A stretch of DNA of 64,000 bases from Boseongicola sp. (GCA_014075275.1 CP046179.1:3047932-3111931), one strand, 5' to 3'. Shown: positions 1-12,185, counted from the stretch's first letter. Numbers and translations: made by a program. Notes: generated by a model from the letters alone, not told the origin.

Positions 1-1
1 C

Positions 2-643
2 GCGGAAGACAACCAGAACGCTGTGACCATCCGGGTATTCCAGGGTGAGCGCGAAATGGCGACCGACAACAAGATGCTGGGCCAGTTCAATCTGGAAGAT
101 ATCCCACCAGCACCGCGCGGCCTGCCACAGATCGAAGTGACGTTCGACATTGATGCCAACGGCATCGTGTCGGTCAGCGCCAAAGATAAAGGCACTGGCA
201 AAGAACAGAACATCACGATCCAGGCCTCGGGCGGTCTTTCGGACGAAGACATCGAACAGATGGTGCGCGACGCCGAAGAAAACGCCGAAGCTGATAAGGC
301 CAAGAAAGACCTGGTCGAAGCCAAGAACGGCGCGGAAGGCCTGATCCATTCGACCGAAAAGTCGATGGAGGAGCATTCGGACAAAGTCGACCCGACCACT
401 ATCGAAGCCATCGAACTGGCAATCGCCAACCTGAAGGAACAGATGGAAACCGAAGACGCGGGCAAAATCCGCGGCGGCATCCAGAACGTGACCGAAGCGG
501 CGATGAAGCTGGGCGAAGCCATCTACAAAACCCAGCAGGAAGCTGCTGCTGGCGAAGCGGGTGGTGAAGAAGAGCCTCGCGGTGTGGATGACGACATTGT
601 CGACGCCGACTTCGAAGACCTCGACGAAGACAAGCGCGCCTGA
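2..643 (+). CDS. dnaK: Chaperone DnaK (Hsp70), 3' part
   Basis: Only the 3' end of the gene is inside the window; its frame is open from base 2. The visible 213 residues start in the substrate-binding beta domain ([16 protein letters not shown], then [20 protein letters not shown] and [14 protein letters not shown], all textbook Hsp70) and continue through the helical lid to an acidic tail ([18 protein letters not shown]) typical of alphaproteobacterial DnaK. The protein is the ATP-driven cytosolic chaperone that binds unfolded peptides together with DnaJ and GrpE. dnaJ follows 79 bases downstream on the same strand, with a strong hairpin in the gap. Promoter and ATPase domain lie outside the window. 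A GTG at 23 is an internal codon, not a start. Confidence 0.98.
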   Translation, partial: AEDNQNAVTIRVFQGEREMATDNKMLGQFNLEDIPPAPRGLPQIEVTFDIDANGIVSVSAKDKGTGKEQNITIQASGGLSDEDIEQMVRDAEENAEADKAKKDLVEAKNGAEGLIHSTEKSMEEHSDKVDPTTIEAIELAIANLKEQMETEDAGKIRGGIQNVTEAAMKLGEAIYKTQQEAAAGEAGGEEEPRGVDDDIVDADFEDLDEDKRA

Positions 644-656
644 TCGGTGCAGAAGT

Positions 657-704
657 AACGCGACGAAGGGACCGACCTGACCCCGTTGGGTCGGTCCTCG
701 CGTT
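657..704 (+). promoter_or_regulatory. Long hairpin between dnaK and dnaJ
   Basis: Two nested perfect arms: AACGCGA (657-663) pairs with TCGCGTT (698-704), and GGACCGACC (669-677) pairs with GGTCGGTCC (689-697), leaving an 11-base loop. No T-run follows, so it is not a clean intrinsic terminator. It ends 18 bases before the dnaJ start. It could be a partial terminator, an RNA-stability element or a processing site that sets dnaJ expression below dnaK (inference). Confidence 0.75.
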
Positions 705-722
705 CGATGGGAACGTTATCTG

Positions 723-1862
723 ATGGCAAAGCGCGATTTTTACGAGGTTCTGGAAGTCTCGAAGGGCGCGTCGGCTGACGAGATCAAGAAGGCCTATCGC
801 CAAAAGGCGAAGCAACTTCACCCTGACCGGAATTCCGACAACCCAGACGCCGAATCTCAGTTCAAAGAGGCCAACGAGGCTTACGAGGTTCTGAAAGACA
901 ACGACAAAAAGGCGGCCTACGACCGTTTTGGTCACGCAGCTTTCGAAGGCGGTATGGGCGGAGGACGCCCCGGTGCCGGTGGCAGCGGCGATTTTGCCAG
1001 CGCGTTTTCGGACGTCTTCGACGATCTCTTCGGCGATATGATGGGTGGCCGTCGCGGTGGCGGCGGACGTCGCGCCGTGCGCGGCTCGGACCTGCGTTAT
1101 AACCTCCAGATCTCGCTGGAAGAGGCCTTCAACGGCATGCAGCAGTCCATACAGGTGCCCAGCGCCGTGGGCTGCGATACCTGTGATGGTTCAGGCTCAG
1201 AAGGCGGCGCTGAACCGGCAACTTGTCCCACATGCTCTGGCATGGGCAAAGTTCGCGCGCAGCAGGGCTTTTTCACCGTTGAACGCACCTGCCCAACCTG
1301 TTCCGGTATGGGTCAGATTATCCAGAACCCCTGCAAAACCTGTGGCGGCGCGGGCCGTGTTGAGAAGGACCGCTCGCTGAGCGTGAACATTCCGGCGGGC
1401 GTCGAAACCGGGACCCGTATCCGTTTGGCCGGGGAAGGCGAAGCGGGCCTGCGGGGCGGTCCGGCGGGTGACCTGTATATCTTTATCGAAGTTTCAGACC
1501 ACCAATTGTTCCAGCGCGACGGCGTAAACCTTTATTGCCGTGTGCCAGTTTCCATGGCCAAGGCAGCGATGGGCGGCGACATAGAGGTGCCGACGATTGA
1601 TGGGGGCCGTAGTCGCGTGAAAGTGCCTGCTGGTAGCCAGTCGGGTCGACAAATGCGCTTGCGCGGCAAAGGCATGCCAGCGCTGCGTGGTGGACCAGCA
1701 GGTGAGATGTTTATCGAGCTTGCGGTGGAAACGCCCGTAAACCTGACATCACGCCAGAAAGAATTACTGGCAGAGTTTGAAGAGCTTTCCGAAGAGAACA
1801 ACCCTGAAAGCTCGGGGTTTTTTCGCAAGGTAAAAACTTTTTGGGATGGCATAAAGAGCTGA
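723..1862 (+). CDS. dnaJ: Co-chaperone DnaJ (Hsp40, class A)
   Basis: Full-length type I DnaJ of 379 residues. The J domain (about 1-70) carries the HPD motif (LHPDRN) that stimulates the DnaK ATPase. A Gly/Phe-rich linker follows (about 75-120), then a zinc-finger region with four CxxCxGxG repeats ([32 protein letters not shown]; about 145-215), then the two beta-barrel substrate-binding domains and a C-terminal dimerisation segment. It delivers unfolded proteins to DnaK in the cytosol. ATG at 723 follows the dnaK-dnaJ hairpin, and an intrinsic terminator lies 28 bases after the stop, so dnaK-dnaJ forms a closed unit. Length and motifs are normal. Confidence 0.99.
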   Translation: MAKRDFYEVLEVSKGASADEIKKAYRQKAKQLHPDRNSDNPDAESQFKEANEAYEVLKDNDKKAAYDRFGHAAFEGGMGGGRPGAGGSGDFASAFSDVFDDLFGDMMGGRRGGGGRRAVRGSDLRYNLQISLEEAFNGMQQSIQVPSAVGCDTCDGSGSEGGAEPATCPTCSGMGKVRAQQGFFTVERTCPTCSGMGQIIQNPCKTCGGAGRVEKDRSLSVNIPAGVETGTRIRLAGEGEAGLRGGPAGDLYIFIEVSDHQLFQRDGVNLYCRVPVSMAKAAMGGDIEVPTIDGGRSRVKVPAGSQSGRQMRLRGKGMPALRGGPAGEMFIELAVETPVNLTSRQKELLAEFEELSEENNPESSGFFRKVKTFWDGIKS

Positions 1863-1890
1863 TAATTTGGCTAGGCTTGCTTATTTTGGG

Positions 1891-1921
1891 AACCCGTCGC
1901 GCAAGTGTGGCGGGTTTTTTT
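1891..1921 (+). terminator. Intrinsic terminator after dnaJ
   Basis: AACCCG (1891-1896) can pair with CGGGTT (1911-1916), with further partial pairing inside, followed directly by a run of T. It lies 28 bases past the dnaJ stop and closes the dnaK-dnaJ unit. Confidence 0.85.
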
Positions 1922-2890
1922 AGTTCTGAAACGCTCCAGCCGGGTCGAACTGTGGTCGATTCCAAGTGACGCGCAGTACCAATAATGAGCCGGTTTTCAT
2001 CGATTTTTTGGGTTTCGCCAGGCTAAAAACTCTGTTTCCGATTTGGAACCTAAGCAGCTCTGATTGAATGAGATGCGGCGATTATTAGAAATTTATCGTT
2101 TATTCATAGTAGCTTACAATTACCTGTTATCGAAGCGCAAATGCCGGAAAATCGTGTAAAGTTTGTGAATGAAAGTTAAAACTAAGTATTGCTAATGCAT
2201 AATAAGTTATGCTAATTTAGATTTGTAATCGAGACCGTGTGGGTCGAGTGAGTAACGAGTTTTAAGAGTAACGGATAGGGAATTAGGAGCGGCGCAAAGT
2301 TGGTGTTGAGCATGTGTCGCTCCGCTTCTCCCCATCAAAGTTTTGTAAGTCACCGTGTTTTGTGTGTTTGGTGACAAAGGTGTGTAAGAGTTTGGGTGAG
2401 GCTTCCGTGCGTGTGTTGGTGGGCTTTGCTGAGTATGTAGCAAAAACGAAGTAACGCCGCGTTTTACTGCGGCGTCACCCCTTAGGTAGTGTTTTTTTTC
2501 CCGTCGCTCGTGTCGCAAACTTGGCGACGGGTCGGTCTGTTAGCGTCATTGTCCCGGTGCAGCAGGTATACTTAGTCTTCATCTAGTCGATGGCGGAATT
2601 AGGGCGCGAATTGGGCGCTGTTTACGAGAATTTCGCTTTTTCTGCTGCCATTTCAAACAATCCTGCCATTGCCGGAACGATTGTGCCGGTTTTCAGTAGC
2701 AATCTGAATGAGAGCAACTTTCCTGTTCAACATTAAAACGCAAATGCGCGAATCTGGGATTCCGCCATTTAAGTATTATGAAACAGCTGTTGTTGCGAAA
2801 TTGCGCGGCGGCCCCAATCTCTGATCTCTTGGGGTATTCAGGCGGAACAGGGCTTTCTACAAAAGACCCATTACCTGGAGGGTCAGGCCC
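1922..2890. other. A+T-rich, structured intergenic region of about 970 bases
   Basis: No convincing gene was found. The stretch is richer in A+T than its flanks and contains perfect inverted repeats: GTCACC...GGTGAC (around 2350-2374), ACGCCGC...GCGGCGT (2454-2475, 8-base loop), and CCCGTCGC...GCGACGGG (2500-2531), with a run of eight T (2492-2499) between the last two. A hairpin followed closely by a T-run suggests the end of a small transcript on the plus strand, so a non-coding RNA is possible. A 103-codon minus-strand ORF here has no family resemblance and was rejected. The last 15 bases hold the ribosome site (GGAGG near 2877) of the next gene. Confidence 0.4.
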
Positions 2891-5668
2891 ATGGACGGAT
2901 TTATTGCCATTGGAATAGCTGCAGTTGTCGCAATACCGCTGACGGTTATTTACCTGCTTGTTTCGCATATTCGTCTGAAGGGAACTGTCAGGCAGCTCAA
3001 CACGGATTTGGAAGAGTTGGCTGGTATCCTTGCCGGTGCTCAGCCAAAAACTGCGCCCGAACAGGAGCCGACTTCAGAACAAACTGAATTCGAAACATCG
3101 GCTGATAAGACGGAACCAAGCCGCGCGGCAGGGCCTTGGGCAGCCCGTTCTGGAACGGGCCCAGCGGATTCTTCGGACACCGAAGTGCCACCAGTACAAC
3201 CTGATTTTCAGGATTCGTTGCCGCCAAAGGCTGTAGTTCTCAAGAAATATGAATTTGCAAAACTGGCGGCCTGGCTGCGAGAGAATTGGTTTTACGCTGT
3301 TTCGGCGCTGTCTTTGGCACTGGCAGGCGTGTTTTTGGTTCAATACAGCGTCGAGGCGGGATTGCTGCCACCTGCGGCACGGGTGGCAGCCGCTCTGGCC
3401 ATGGGCGTTCTGCTGGTGGGCGCTGGTGAATACATACGCCGCCGGTTTGGGGATGGAGAGGATCAGGCAACGGCTTACTTGCCGGCCACTTTCTCGGGCG
3501 CTGGTGTCGTCACTCTGTTCGGTGCCGTCTTATCCGCCCGGGTCCTGTATGACTTGATTGGCCCTGAAGCCGCGATGATCGGATTGATTTTGGTGGCGCT
3601 GGGGTCCGTGGTCTTAGGGTGGTTCAATGGACCGCTTCTTGCAGCGGTCGGTGTCATTGGAGCGATGGCGGCACCGTTTGTTGTTGGTGGGTCGTCTGAT
3701 GACAGCCAATGGCTCTATGGCTATTTCACCGTGATTACAGCCATTGGGCTGGCAATTGATGCCATTCGGCGATGGGCCTGGGTCACGCTGGTTACCTTGG
3801 CGTTGGCATTTGTGGCCGGTTGGGCGCTGTTGGGCTTTGATGACGATGTAGCGGTCGCCGCGGCGGTCTATGTGTCGTTGGTTGCGATCATGGCGATTGC
3901 GATACCGTTGATGAAGTTAACTCCGACTCATTCCGGGACAATGATCCTGGGAATGTTGGGTGGGAAATCTGACAAGCCATGGCCAGAGTATCCGACGCGA
4001 GTCGCATTCGCGACGATGGCGGCCAGTGCGGCAACGCTCGTTGCTATATCCTTGATGGGTGCGCTGGAATTTTGGCTGGCGATTGGCTGTCTAACGGCGC
4101 TAGTTCTTCTGATGATCCTGTGGTGTTGGGATGCACCGGCACTGGACGACGTCGCTATTCTGCCGGCCGGTGGTCTTTTGGTGGCGACCTACATGCATGC
4201 CACAACATTTAACGACGCATTCCGAGCCTACATCGCAGAGCGGCCCCCCGAAACGTCGATGCCAATGGAAGCGACCTATCTTGTTGGCATCGCGTTGATC
4301 ATTTCCGTCTTGGCGGCGTGGCGCAGCAATCAGGCGGGCAGCACCAGGCCGCATTGGGCCGCTGGTGCTGCTTTGTTTGCACCTGCGATGGCCATTGTCC
4401 TGGAAATTAGCTGGACGCCCGCAGGTGTGATCGGTGACTATCGCTGGGCTCTGCATGCGGGCGCGATTGCTGCCGTAATGGTTATCATGGCTGAGCGGTT
4501 TGCGCGCGCTGACGGTGAAGACCGGTTGCGCATGTCTTTTGCGGTTTTGTCGGCCATTGCCTCGGTCGCGTTCCTTTGCGTGATTGTTCTAAGTTCGGCG
4601 GCGTTGACAGTTGCGCTTGCCGTGACCGTTCTTTCAGCGGCGGTTCTGGATCGCCGGTTCGACCTGCCTGTAATGAGCTATTACATTGCGGTTGGGGTCG
4701 TCACGTTGGGGTATCGCTTGTTGGCCGATCCCGGTTTGGGGTGGGCCGATAGGGCACCGGTTCTTGAGATATTGCTGGCCTATGGTGGCACTTTGATTGC
4801 GTTGATTGTGGCGCGGCACCAGATCGCCGAACGTGACCGCCAATTGCCAAAAGTGATGCTTGAAAGTGCAGCCTGGACGACGGGAGCCATGTTGGCATCG
4901 CTGCTGCTTGATAGGGCAATTGCAACGGCGGGCGGGTTTGCGGATCGCGACAGTCATTGGGCGCTGTCGCTGCACGCGATGGTCTGGTTCTGCACAGCCA
5001 TGGCGCAGGTGTATCGGCTTCAGTTGGGGGGCAGGCTTAGATACGTCAGGATTGGATTGGCCGCAGTCTTTGGGATTATCAGTCTTGCAGGACTTGTTGG
5101 ATCTCTGACTGGGGCAAACCCCTTCTTTGAGAGGTCGGACCTAGTTATAGGCCCTCCGCTGTTTAACACATTGGTGGTTGCTTATCTGTTGCCCGCGCTG
5201 CTGTTTGGAGTTGTGGCGTTTAAGATGCCAAATCTTCATCCAATGCTGCGCCGGGTCCTATACGGGGCGGCAGCTGGATTGGCGGCCATATGGGCTTCGT
5301 TGGCCATCCGCCATTTCTGGCAGGGTGCCGAGGGCATGGCGAGCAGTGGCGTCACCCAGTCCGAACTTTACAGCTATACGGTTGCATTGCTGATCGTCGG
5401 AGCCGCGATTTTCTACCAGTCGCTGGCGCGAAAATCGGCAGGCATGAGACGGGCGGGGCTGATTGTTATCGGGCTGGCCGTGGCCAAAGTCTTCTTCATC
5501 GACATCTCGGGATTGGGAAGTTTGACCCGTGTCTTCTCGCTTTTGGCGTTGGGGCTGTCTCTTGCCGGGCTGGCATGGCTTAATCGCTGGGCACAAGGCG
5601 CAGATCCGGAGACGGACCCTGAAAGCGAGGCGCCCGAACCTGCTCCCGTGGAAAACGATGACAGCTGA
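2891..5668 (+). CDS. DUF2339 family polytopic membrane protein
   Basis: A 925-residue protein with one N-terminal membrane anchor (about 5-25), a charged Pro/Glu-rich cytosolic or periplasmic segment (about 35-120), then a very long run of hydrophobic helices (well over twenty) to about residue 900 and an acidic tail. This layout, the size, and motifs such as the RENWFYAVSALSLALAG entry helix match the DUF2339 family of inner-membrane proteins. The molecular function of the family is not established. The ATG at 2891 has a good GGAGG ribosome site about 10 bases upstream. The gene stands alone after a long intergenic region and is followed 87 bases later by a flavoenzyme on the same strand. 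No catalytic motif is evident. Confidence 0.85.
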   Translation: MDGFIAIGIAAVVAIPLTVIYLLVSHIRLKGTVRQLNTDLEELAGILAGAQPKTAPEQEPTSEQTEFETSADKTEPSRAAGPWAARSGTGPADSSDTEVPPVQPDFQDSLPPKAVVLKKYEFAKLAAWLRENWFYAVSALSLALAGVFLVQYSVEAGLLPPAARVAAALAMGVLLVGAGEYIRRRFGDGEDQATAYLPATFSGAGVVTLFGAVLSARVLYDLIGPEAAMIGLILVALGSVVLGWFNGPLLAAVGVIGAMAAPFVVGGSSDDSQWLYGYFTVITAIGLAIDAIRRWAWVTLVTLALAFVAGWALLGFDDDVAVAAAVYVSLVAIMAIAIPLMKLTPTHSGTMILGMLGGKSDKPWPEYPTRVAFATMAASAATLVAISLMGALEFWLAIGCLTALVLLMILWCWDAPALDDVAILPAGGLLVATYMHATTFNDAFRAYIAERPPETSMPMEATYLVGIALIISVLAAWRSNQAGSTRPHWAAGAALFAPAMAIVLEISWTPAGVIGDYRWALHAGAIAAVMVIMAERFARADGEDRLRMSFAVLSAIASVAFLCVIVLSSAALTVALAVTVLSAAVLDRRFDLPVMSYYIAVGVVTLGYRLLADPGLGWADRAPVLEILLAYGGTLIALIVARHQIAERDRQLPKVMLESAAWTTGAMLASLLLDRAIATAGGFADRDSHWALSLHAMVWFCTAMAQVYRLQLGGRLRYVRIGLAAVFGIISLAGLVGSLTGANPFFERSDLVIGPPLFNTLVVAYLLPALLFGVVAFKMPNLHPMLRRVLYGAAAGLAAIWASLAIRHFWQGAEGMASSGVTQSELYSYTVALLIVGAAIFYQSLARKSAGMRRAGLIVIGLAVAKVFFIDISGLGSLTRVFSLLALGLSLAGLAWLNRWAQGADPETDPESEAPEPAPVENDDS

Positions 5669-5734
5669 GCAGGCAAACGCAACGTTATGGCTGGTGAAAT
5701 TTTAGAAATCCTGATTGGCTGACTGACGGCTTAA

Positions 5735-7783
<2,049 letters not shown>

Positions 7784-7811
7784 ATTTGGGATCGGGGCCG
7801 AATACTGGCGG

Positions 7812-9095
7812 TTATCGGATGAGAATCGCGCGGAAGTCGTTGACGTTTGTGCCAGTCGGACCGGGGGCAAAGATATCATCGACTGCGTCGAAAGCTGTCT
7901 AGGCATCATGCATCGACAACACCTTCGCCGGGTCCAAACCCGATGCCCGCATTCGGGTCCAGGTGGTGCCATCAGCGAATGCCCCTGCATTGTCCTCGGA
8001 ACCGTCGATGCCGTCAGTGTCGGCTGCCAGTGCAGTGATTGTGTGGTCTTCGATGCCACCGGCCAAAGACAGTAGAAAATCGGTGTTTCGCCCGCCCTTT
8101 CCGCCGGATTGGGTGATGGTCACCGTTGTCTCGCCGCCGGACAAAATGACGACCGGCGTGGTGAAGGGACGGTCCTTTGCGCGCACTTCACGGGCAATGG
8201 CGGCGTGAACCTGACCGACATCCCGCGCTTCGCCTTCGATGGAATCGGATAGGATAACAGCCGGGATTCCGAGCTTCTCGGATGTTTGCGCTGCGGCATC
8301 CAGCGAAATTGCAGCAGAGGCTATAACGTGGACCTCATTGCCTGCAAACACGGGATCATCCGGGACCGGTGCCAGACCTGTCTCGCCGTCCAGGTGAGAT
8401 TGTATCTTTTGTGGCAGTTGGATTGCGTGTGCTGAAATCAAAGCGCGTGCGTCATGCCGTGTAACCTGATCTGGAACAGTCGGGCCAGAGGCCACTTGTG
8501 CAGGGTCATCGCCGGGTACATCGGAGACTACCAAGCTAACAACTTTGGCCGGATGTGCCGCGGCGGCCAGGCGTCCGCCTTTTATCTGGCTGACCTGTTT
8601 GCGAATGGCATTCATTGCTGAGATCGGGGCGCCTGACGATAATAGAGCCCGGTTGAGGTCGGCTTCGTCTTCCAATGTCATGCCATCGGGCGGGGCTGGA
8701 AGCAGGGCGGAACCACCGCCGCAGATAAGGGCAACTACAAGATCGTCTGCAGTTAGGCCATCGACGGCTTTGAGGAGAGCCTTGGTCGCCTGTTCTCCGG
8801 CTTCATCAGGGACCGGGTGCGAGGCTTCAATCACGCTAACGGTGCGCGTCGGTGCACCATAGCCGTAGCGCGTGACAACCACACCTTCGAGGGGTCCATC
8901 CCATAGGTCTTCGAAGGCGGCTGCCATTTGGGCAGAGCCTTTGCCAGCACCGATGACAACGGTGCGTCCCTTGGGCTTTGCGGGCAATACACGCGCAATC
9001 GCACTTCGTGGGTCAGCGGCCTCGACGGCGGCGTTGAAGAGTTGCGTCAGAAAGTCTTTGTCGTCGCTTGAAATCATGCCAGTTTCATAGCGCAT
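7812..9095 (-). pseudogene. Glycerate 2-kinase (MOFRL family) interrupted by an in-frame TAG
   Basis: The frame encodes a MOFRL-family glycerate 2-kinase (GckA/TtuD-like), which phosphorylates D-glycerate to 2-phosphoglycerate. The N-terminal kinase domain (GAGKGSAQMAAAFE, ICGGGSALLPAPPDG, SGAPISAMNAIRKQ) and most of the C-terminal MOFRL domain (SGGETTVTI, GGRNTDFLLSLA, DTDGIDGSEDNAGAF) are intact. At 7899-7901 a TAG stops translation after 398 residues, but the same frame continues with TAFDAVDDIFAPGPTGTNV and NDFRAILIR to a normal TAA at 7812-7814. That tail is the conserved end of the family, so the stop probably replaced a tyrosine or similar codon. Losing the GPTGTNVND tail probably impairs the enzyme. 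A sequencing error is the main alternative. Start is ATG at 9095, or ATG at 9077. Confidence 0.85.
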
Positions 9096-9153
9096 TACTG
9101 GTTGGATGCCAGAGATCTTTAATCAATGTGATCTGCTGGCTGAAAATGCGCGA

Positions 9154-10500
9154 TCAGGAGGCACTAATCGCATCTTCAACAATCTTCAGCGCGCTGCTCA
9201 GTTCGTCTGTGGTGATGGTCATAGGAGGTGATAGCGTAAGGACATTCCCTGCGCTGATTTTAAACGACAGGCCGTTTGCCAGGCAGTCATAGTAAATGCG
9301 TTCGGCGCGCACGGGATCCGGTGTTCGTTGTTGCTTGTCAGAGACGATTTCGATGCCGAACATGCAGCCACGCCCGCGGATATCTCCGACAACATCATGT
9401 TTTCCCAGAGAATCATGCAGCCGATTAAGCGCGACATTCCCTATTTCAGCGGCACGCGCGACCAGATTTTCATCTTCGATGATGTCCAGCGTTGTGAGGG
9501 CGGCGCGAGCTGTTACCGGGTTCTTTTCGTGGGTGTAATGCCCGATCGCGAAATCACCTGCGACATCCAGATCACTTCGGGCAACCACGGCGGCAATTGG
9601 AAGAATACCTCCCCCTAGTGCTTTTCCAAGGGTCACAATGTCTGGGGCGATTTCGTCATGTTCGAACGCGAACAATTCACCGGTCTTGCCCAATCCTGTG
9701 GGGATTTCGTCCATGATCAAGAGCGAGCCGTGCTTGTTACATGCCTCTCTTACTGCCTTCCAGTAACCTGGAGGCGGCACCACAGGAACAGCACGCATCG
9801 GTTCGGCGATGACTGCGGCGACATCACCTTCGCGTTCAAGGACATAGTCGACCATTTTGGCGCAGGCCAACATGCAGCTTTCTGGTCCTGGATGACCATA
9901 TGCACAGTGGTAGCAGTTGAAAGGCGCGACGTGTTCGGTGCCGGGCAAGAGCGGCCCGGCAATATGACTACGGAAGGTCGCTTCGCCACCAACGGAAGCT
10001 GCGCCAAAGCCCGCGCCGTGGAACGCGTCCCAGAAGCTCAATGTTTTGAAGCGTCCGGTCGCGGCACGCGCAATTTTTAGGGCAACTTCATTGGCGTCGG
10101 AACCACCTGTCGTGAACAGCACTTTGCCTAGCTCACCAGGAGCTAAATTGGCCAGGCGTTCAGCTAATTCGACAGCAACATCGTTGGTAAAGCGGCGGGG
10201 TGAAAATGGAAGGGAGTCCAACTGATCTTTTATCGCCGCGATCAATCTTGGGTGACCGTAGCCGATATGGTGAACCGAATTTCCGTGGAAATCCATGAAC
10301 CGCCGTCCAGATGTGTCTTCTATCCAGATGCCTTCGGCCTTGGCGATGGTCGACACGCAAGGAGAGGAAAGCGATTGGTGCAGAAATGCCGCCGAGTCTC
10401 GTTTGAGTAAGTCTTTTGTTGGTTCGTGCGTTTCATCGGAAGACCAGCTTTTCCGGCGATCAGACGTGTTGGATTCACCTTCAGTGTGACGGATTGCCAT
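9154..10500 (-). CDS. pbfA: PLP enzyme of the class-III aminotransferase fold, probable (R)-1-hydroxy-2-aminoethylphosphonate ammonia-lyase
   Basis: A 448-residue fold-type I PLP enzyme. Seen: the substrate/PLP region TTGGSDANEVALKIARAAT, the Asp of LIMDEIPTGLGKTG that contacts the pyridine nitrogen, and the PLP lysine in TLGKALGGGILP (about residue 290). Automated annotation would call it a class-III aminotransferase. PbfA, an enzyme of this fold known from phnWX/phnWAY clusters, removes ammonia from (R)-1-hydroxy-2-aminoethylphosphonate to give phosphonoacetaldehyde, the substrate of PhnY. Context is strong: the start overlaps the stop of the Na/Pi transporter (TAATG) and phnY, phnA and phnW are upstream in the same transcript direction. 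A conventional aminotransferase remains possible; the assignment is mostly by context. Confidence 0.75.
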   Translation of the reverse strand: MAIRHTEGESNTSDRRKSWSSDETHEPTKDLLKRDSAAFLHQSLSSPCVSTIAKAEGIWIEDTSGRRFMDFHGNSVHHIGYGHPRLIAAIKDQLDSLPFSPRRFTNDVAVELAERLANLAPGELGKVLFTTGGSDANEVALKIARAATGRFKTLSFWDAFHGAGFGAASVGGEATFRSHIAGPLLPGTEHVAPFNCYHCAYGHPGPESCMLACAKMVDYVLEREGDVAAVIAEPMRAVPVVPPPGYWKAVREACNKHGSLLIMDEIPTGLGKTGELFAFEHDEIAPDIVTLGKALGGGILPIAAVVARSDLDVAGDFAIGHYTHEKNPVTARAALTTLDIIEDENLVARAAEIGNVALNRLHDSLGKHDVVGDIRGRGCMFGIEIVSDKQQRTPDPVRAERIYYDCLANGLSFKISAGNVLTLSPPMTITTDELSSALKIVEDAISAS

Positions 10501-12185
10501 TAGTCTTGCTCCGGTTCTTCTGAAATAAGCCGTGTCTCCAGGACCTGTCCTTCGCGGTAAAGGATTGGATACGCTACGGCGGCGATGTGCCCAAATAGCT
10601 CTCGTAAAGCGCGCAGCAATTCAAGGTGCATATCGCTGGTGGCAAGGCTGTCGGAGTTGGAACGCTCTAGGCGCTTCATGTGGGCTTTGCGGCTGGAGCG
10701 CTCTTTGCGTTTTACTTTGGCTTTGTCGAGGGTAAGACGCCTTGCCGCTTCAAGATCGTCAGCAAGCAGGACGTGTCGAGCAAGACCGAACCCAGCCAAG
10801 ACCAATCCGTGGAGGCTTTGAAGTTCTTCGCGCCCGGCATCCGAAAACCCTGCAGCTGTATCGTTCAATTCGTTTGCAATCGCGGTCATCCGCTTTGCAA
10901 CCAGATCTCCGGCGGCTTCGATGCGAATGGCATAGTCCAACTGCGCCCTAAGCTCTTTGATCGTTGCCTTGGGAAGATTACCCCGGGCATGTTCAGCGAT
11001 ATAGCGACGTAGGCCGGAGAACATTGCATTAACCTGTTCATCCCGCTGACGGATGGTGTTGGCCGTGTCGTCGGAATAGGTGTCGAATAGCCCGAAAATT
11101 GGACGATACATGCGTTCGACTTCTTCCAGCATCTTTAAGATGTCTTGTTGAGCGGCTGTGGTTATGACTGCGGCATTTGCCTTGTCATTCCCGTTAAGTT
11201 GATCGACGGAGCTGACTTGAGCCATCAATTCGGAAAGCGTGTCACCTGGCGACGGCTTGACCGGCAAGATCAAAGCCGTGGGTCGCTCAAGTGCACCGGC
11301 GACGGGAAGAAATATCGCGAGCACCGCCACATTGAACAAAAGATGGAGCAAAAGAAGCGAACCGGCAGGACTGTCGAGCACTTGCATGGCGCTGGAATTA
11401 AAAGTTGCCATAACCAGTAGGATGACACATGCGGCGCCCCCTTTTGCCAGGGCATTTGCAAGAGGGATGCGTCGGGCCATCGGCGAATGATCACGCGACA
11501 GCCAGACCGCAATAAGAGCCCCACCCAGATTGGCGCCAAGAATGACGGTAAGGCCAGCCTGAAAACTAAGACCCCCTGCGGCAACGAGCGCGATAGTCAT
11601 GAGAATGGCGGCAACACTGGAGTGAAGAACAAATGCCAGCGCCGCACCGATCAAAAACCCCGTAAGTGCGTCGCTTTCAATGTAAGCTGCGGCGGCTGGA
11701 AGGATCGGGCTTTCGCGCAGTGGCTCCACGACCTCGCGCAAAAGATGCAAAGACACCAGGATCAGAGCCAACCCGAGAATAATTTGGCCTATGACTTTGG
11801 TTTTTGGTTGCGAGCTTTTAAGATAAAGCCATCCGCCGATGACCAAAAGTAGTGGTTCAAGCAACCGCAGGTCTTGGGCGAGTATTTGGACAACAATCGC
11901 AGATCCAAGATCAGCACCCAGCAGGGCGGTTAGGCCCGCACGAAACGATAGATGTCCGGCAGCGGCAAATCCCCCGACGAGCAAAGCGACGGCAGTGGCA
12001 CTTTGCAGCGCGATGGCTAATCCGGTGCCGGTGAGTGCCGACGCGAAAACCGACTGTTGATTGCCCAGAGTGCTGGCAAACAACCGACCGAAGTTGCGCT
12101 CAACGCCAGAGCGAACAAGGCTTACTGCGAAGAGGAGCAGAAATACCGCTCCGAATAATCCCAGCGTGAACCCAACAATTTGCAT
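10500..12185 (-). CDS. Na+/phosphate cotransporter family protein with C-terminal PhoU-like domain
   Basis: A 561-residue inner-membrane protein of the NptA/PNaS family. It has the duplicated transport motif (ALQSATAVALLVGG near 60-75 and its inverted partner VLHSSVAAILMTIAL near 185-200), about eight to nine membrane helices up to residue 310, and a long alpha-helical C-terminal half resembling PhoU (about 330-560). Known relatives move phosphate with sodium; some bacterial members act in phosphate efflux. Here it sits inside the phosphonate operon, 24 bases after phnY and sharing one base with pbfA. The likely role (inference) is to handle the phosphate set free by PhnA when phosphonates are used for carbon or nitrogen. 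No phosphonate importer is adjacent. Confidence 0.85.
   Translation of the reverse strand: MQIVGFTLGLFGAVFLLLFAVSLVRSGVERNFGRLFASTLGNQQSVFASALTGTGLAIALQSATAVALLVGGFAAAGHLSFRAGLTALLGADLGSAIVVQILAQDLRLLEPLLLVIGGWLYLKSSQPKTKVIGQIILGLALILVSLHLLREVVEPLRESPILPAAAAYIESDALTGFLIGAALAFVLHSSVAAILMTIALVAAGGLSFQAGLTVILGANLGGALIAVWLSRDHSPMARRIPLANALAKGGAACVILLVMATFNSSAMQVLDSPAGSLLLLHLLFNVAVLAIFLPVAGALERPTALILPVKPSPGDTLSELMAQVSSVDQLNGNDKANAAVITTAAQQDILKMLEEVERMYRPIFGLFDTYSDDTANTIRQRDEQVNAMFSGLRRYIAEHARGNLPKATIKELRAQLDYAIRIEAAGDLVAKRMTAIANELNDTAAGFSDAGREELQSLHGLVLAGFGLARHVLLADDLEAARRLTLDKAKVKRKERSSRKAHMKRLERSNSDSLATSDMHLELLRALRELFGHIAAVAYPILYREGQVLETRLISEEPEQD

Noticed and set aside
399-935. Minus-strand ORF of 178 codons opposite dnaK and dnaJ
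   Set aside because: It is the antisense shadow of two conserved genes and has no recognisable domain.
2207-2518. Minus-strand ORF of 103 codons in the long gap after dnaJ
   Set aside because: No ribosome site, no family resemblance, composition of a random frame; it overlaps clear inverted repeats.
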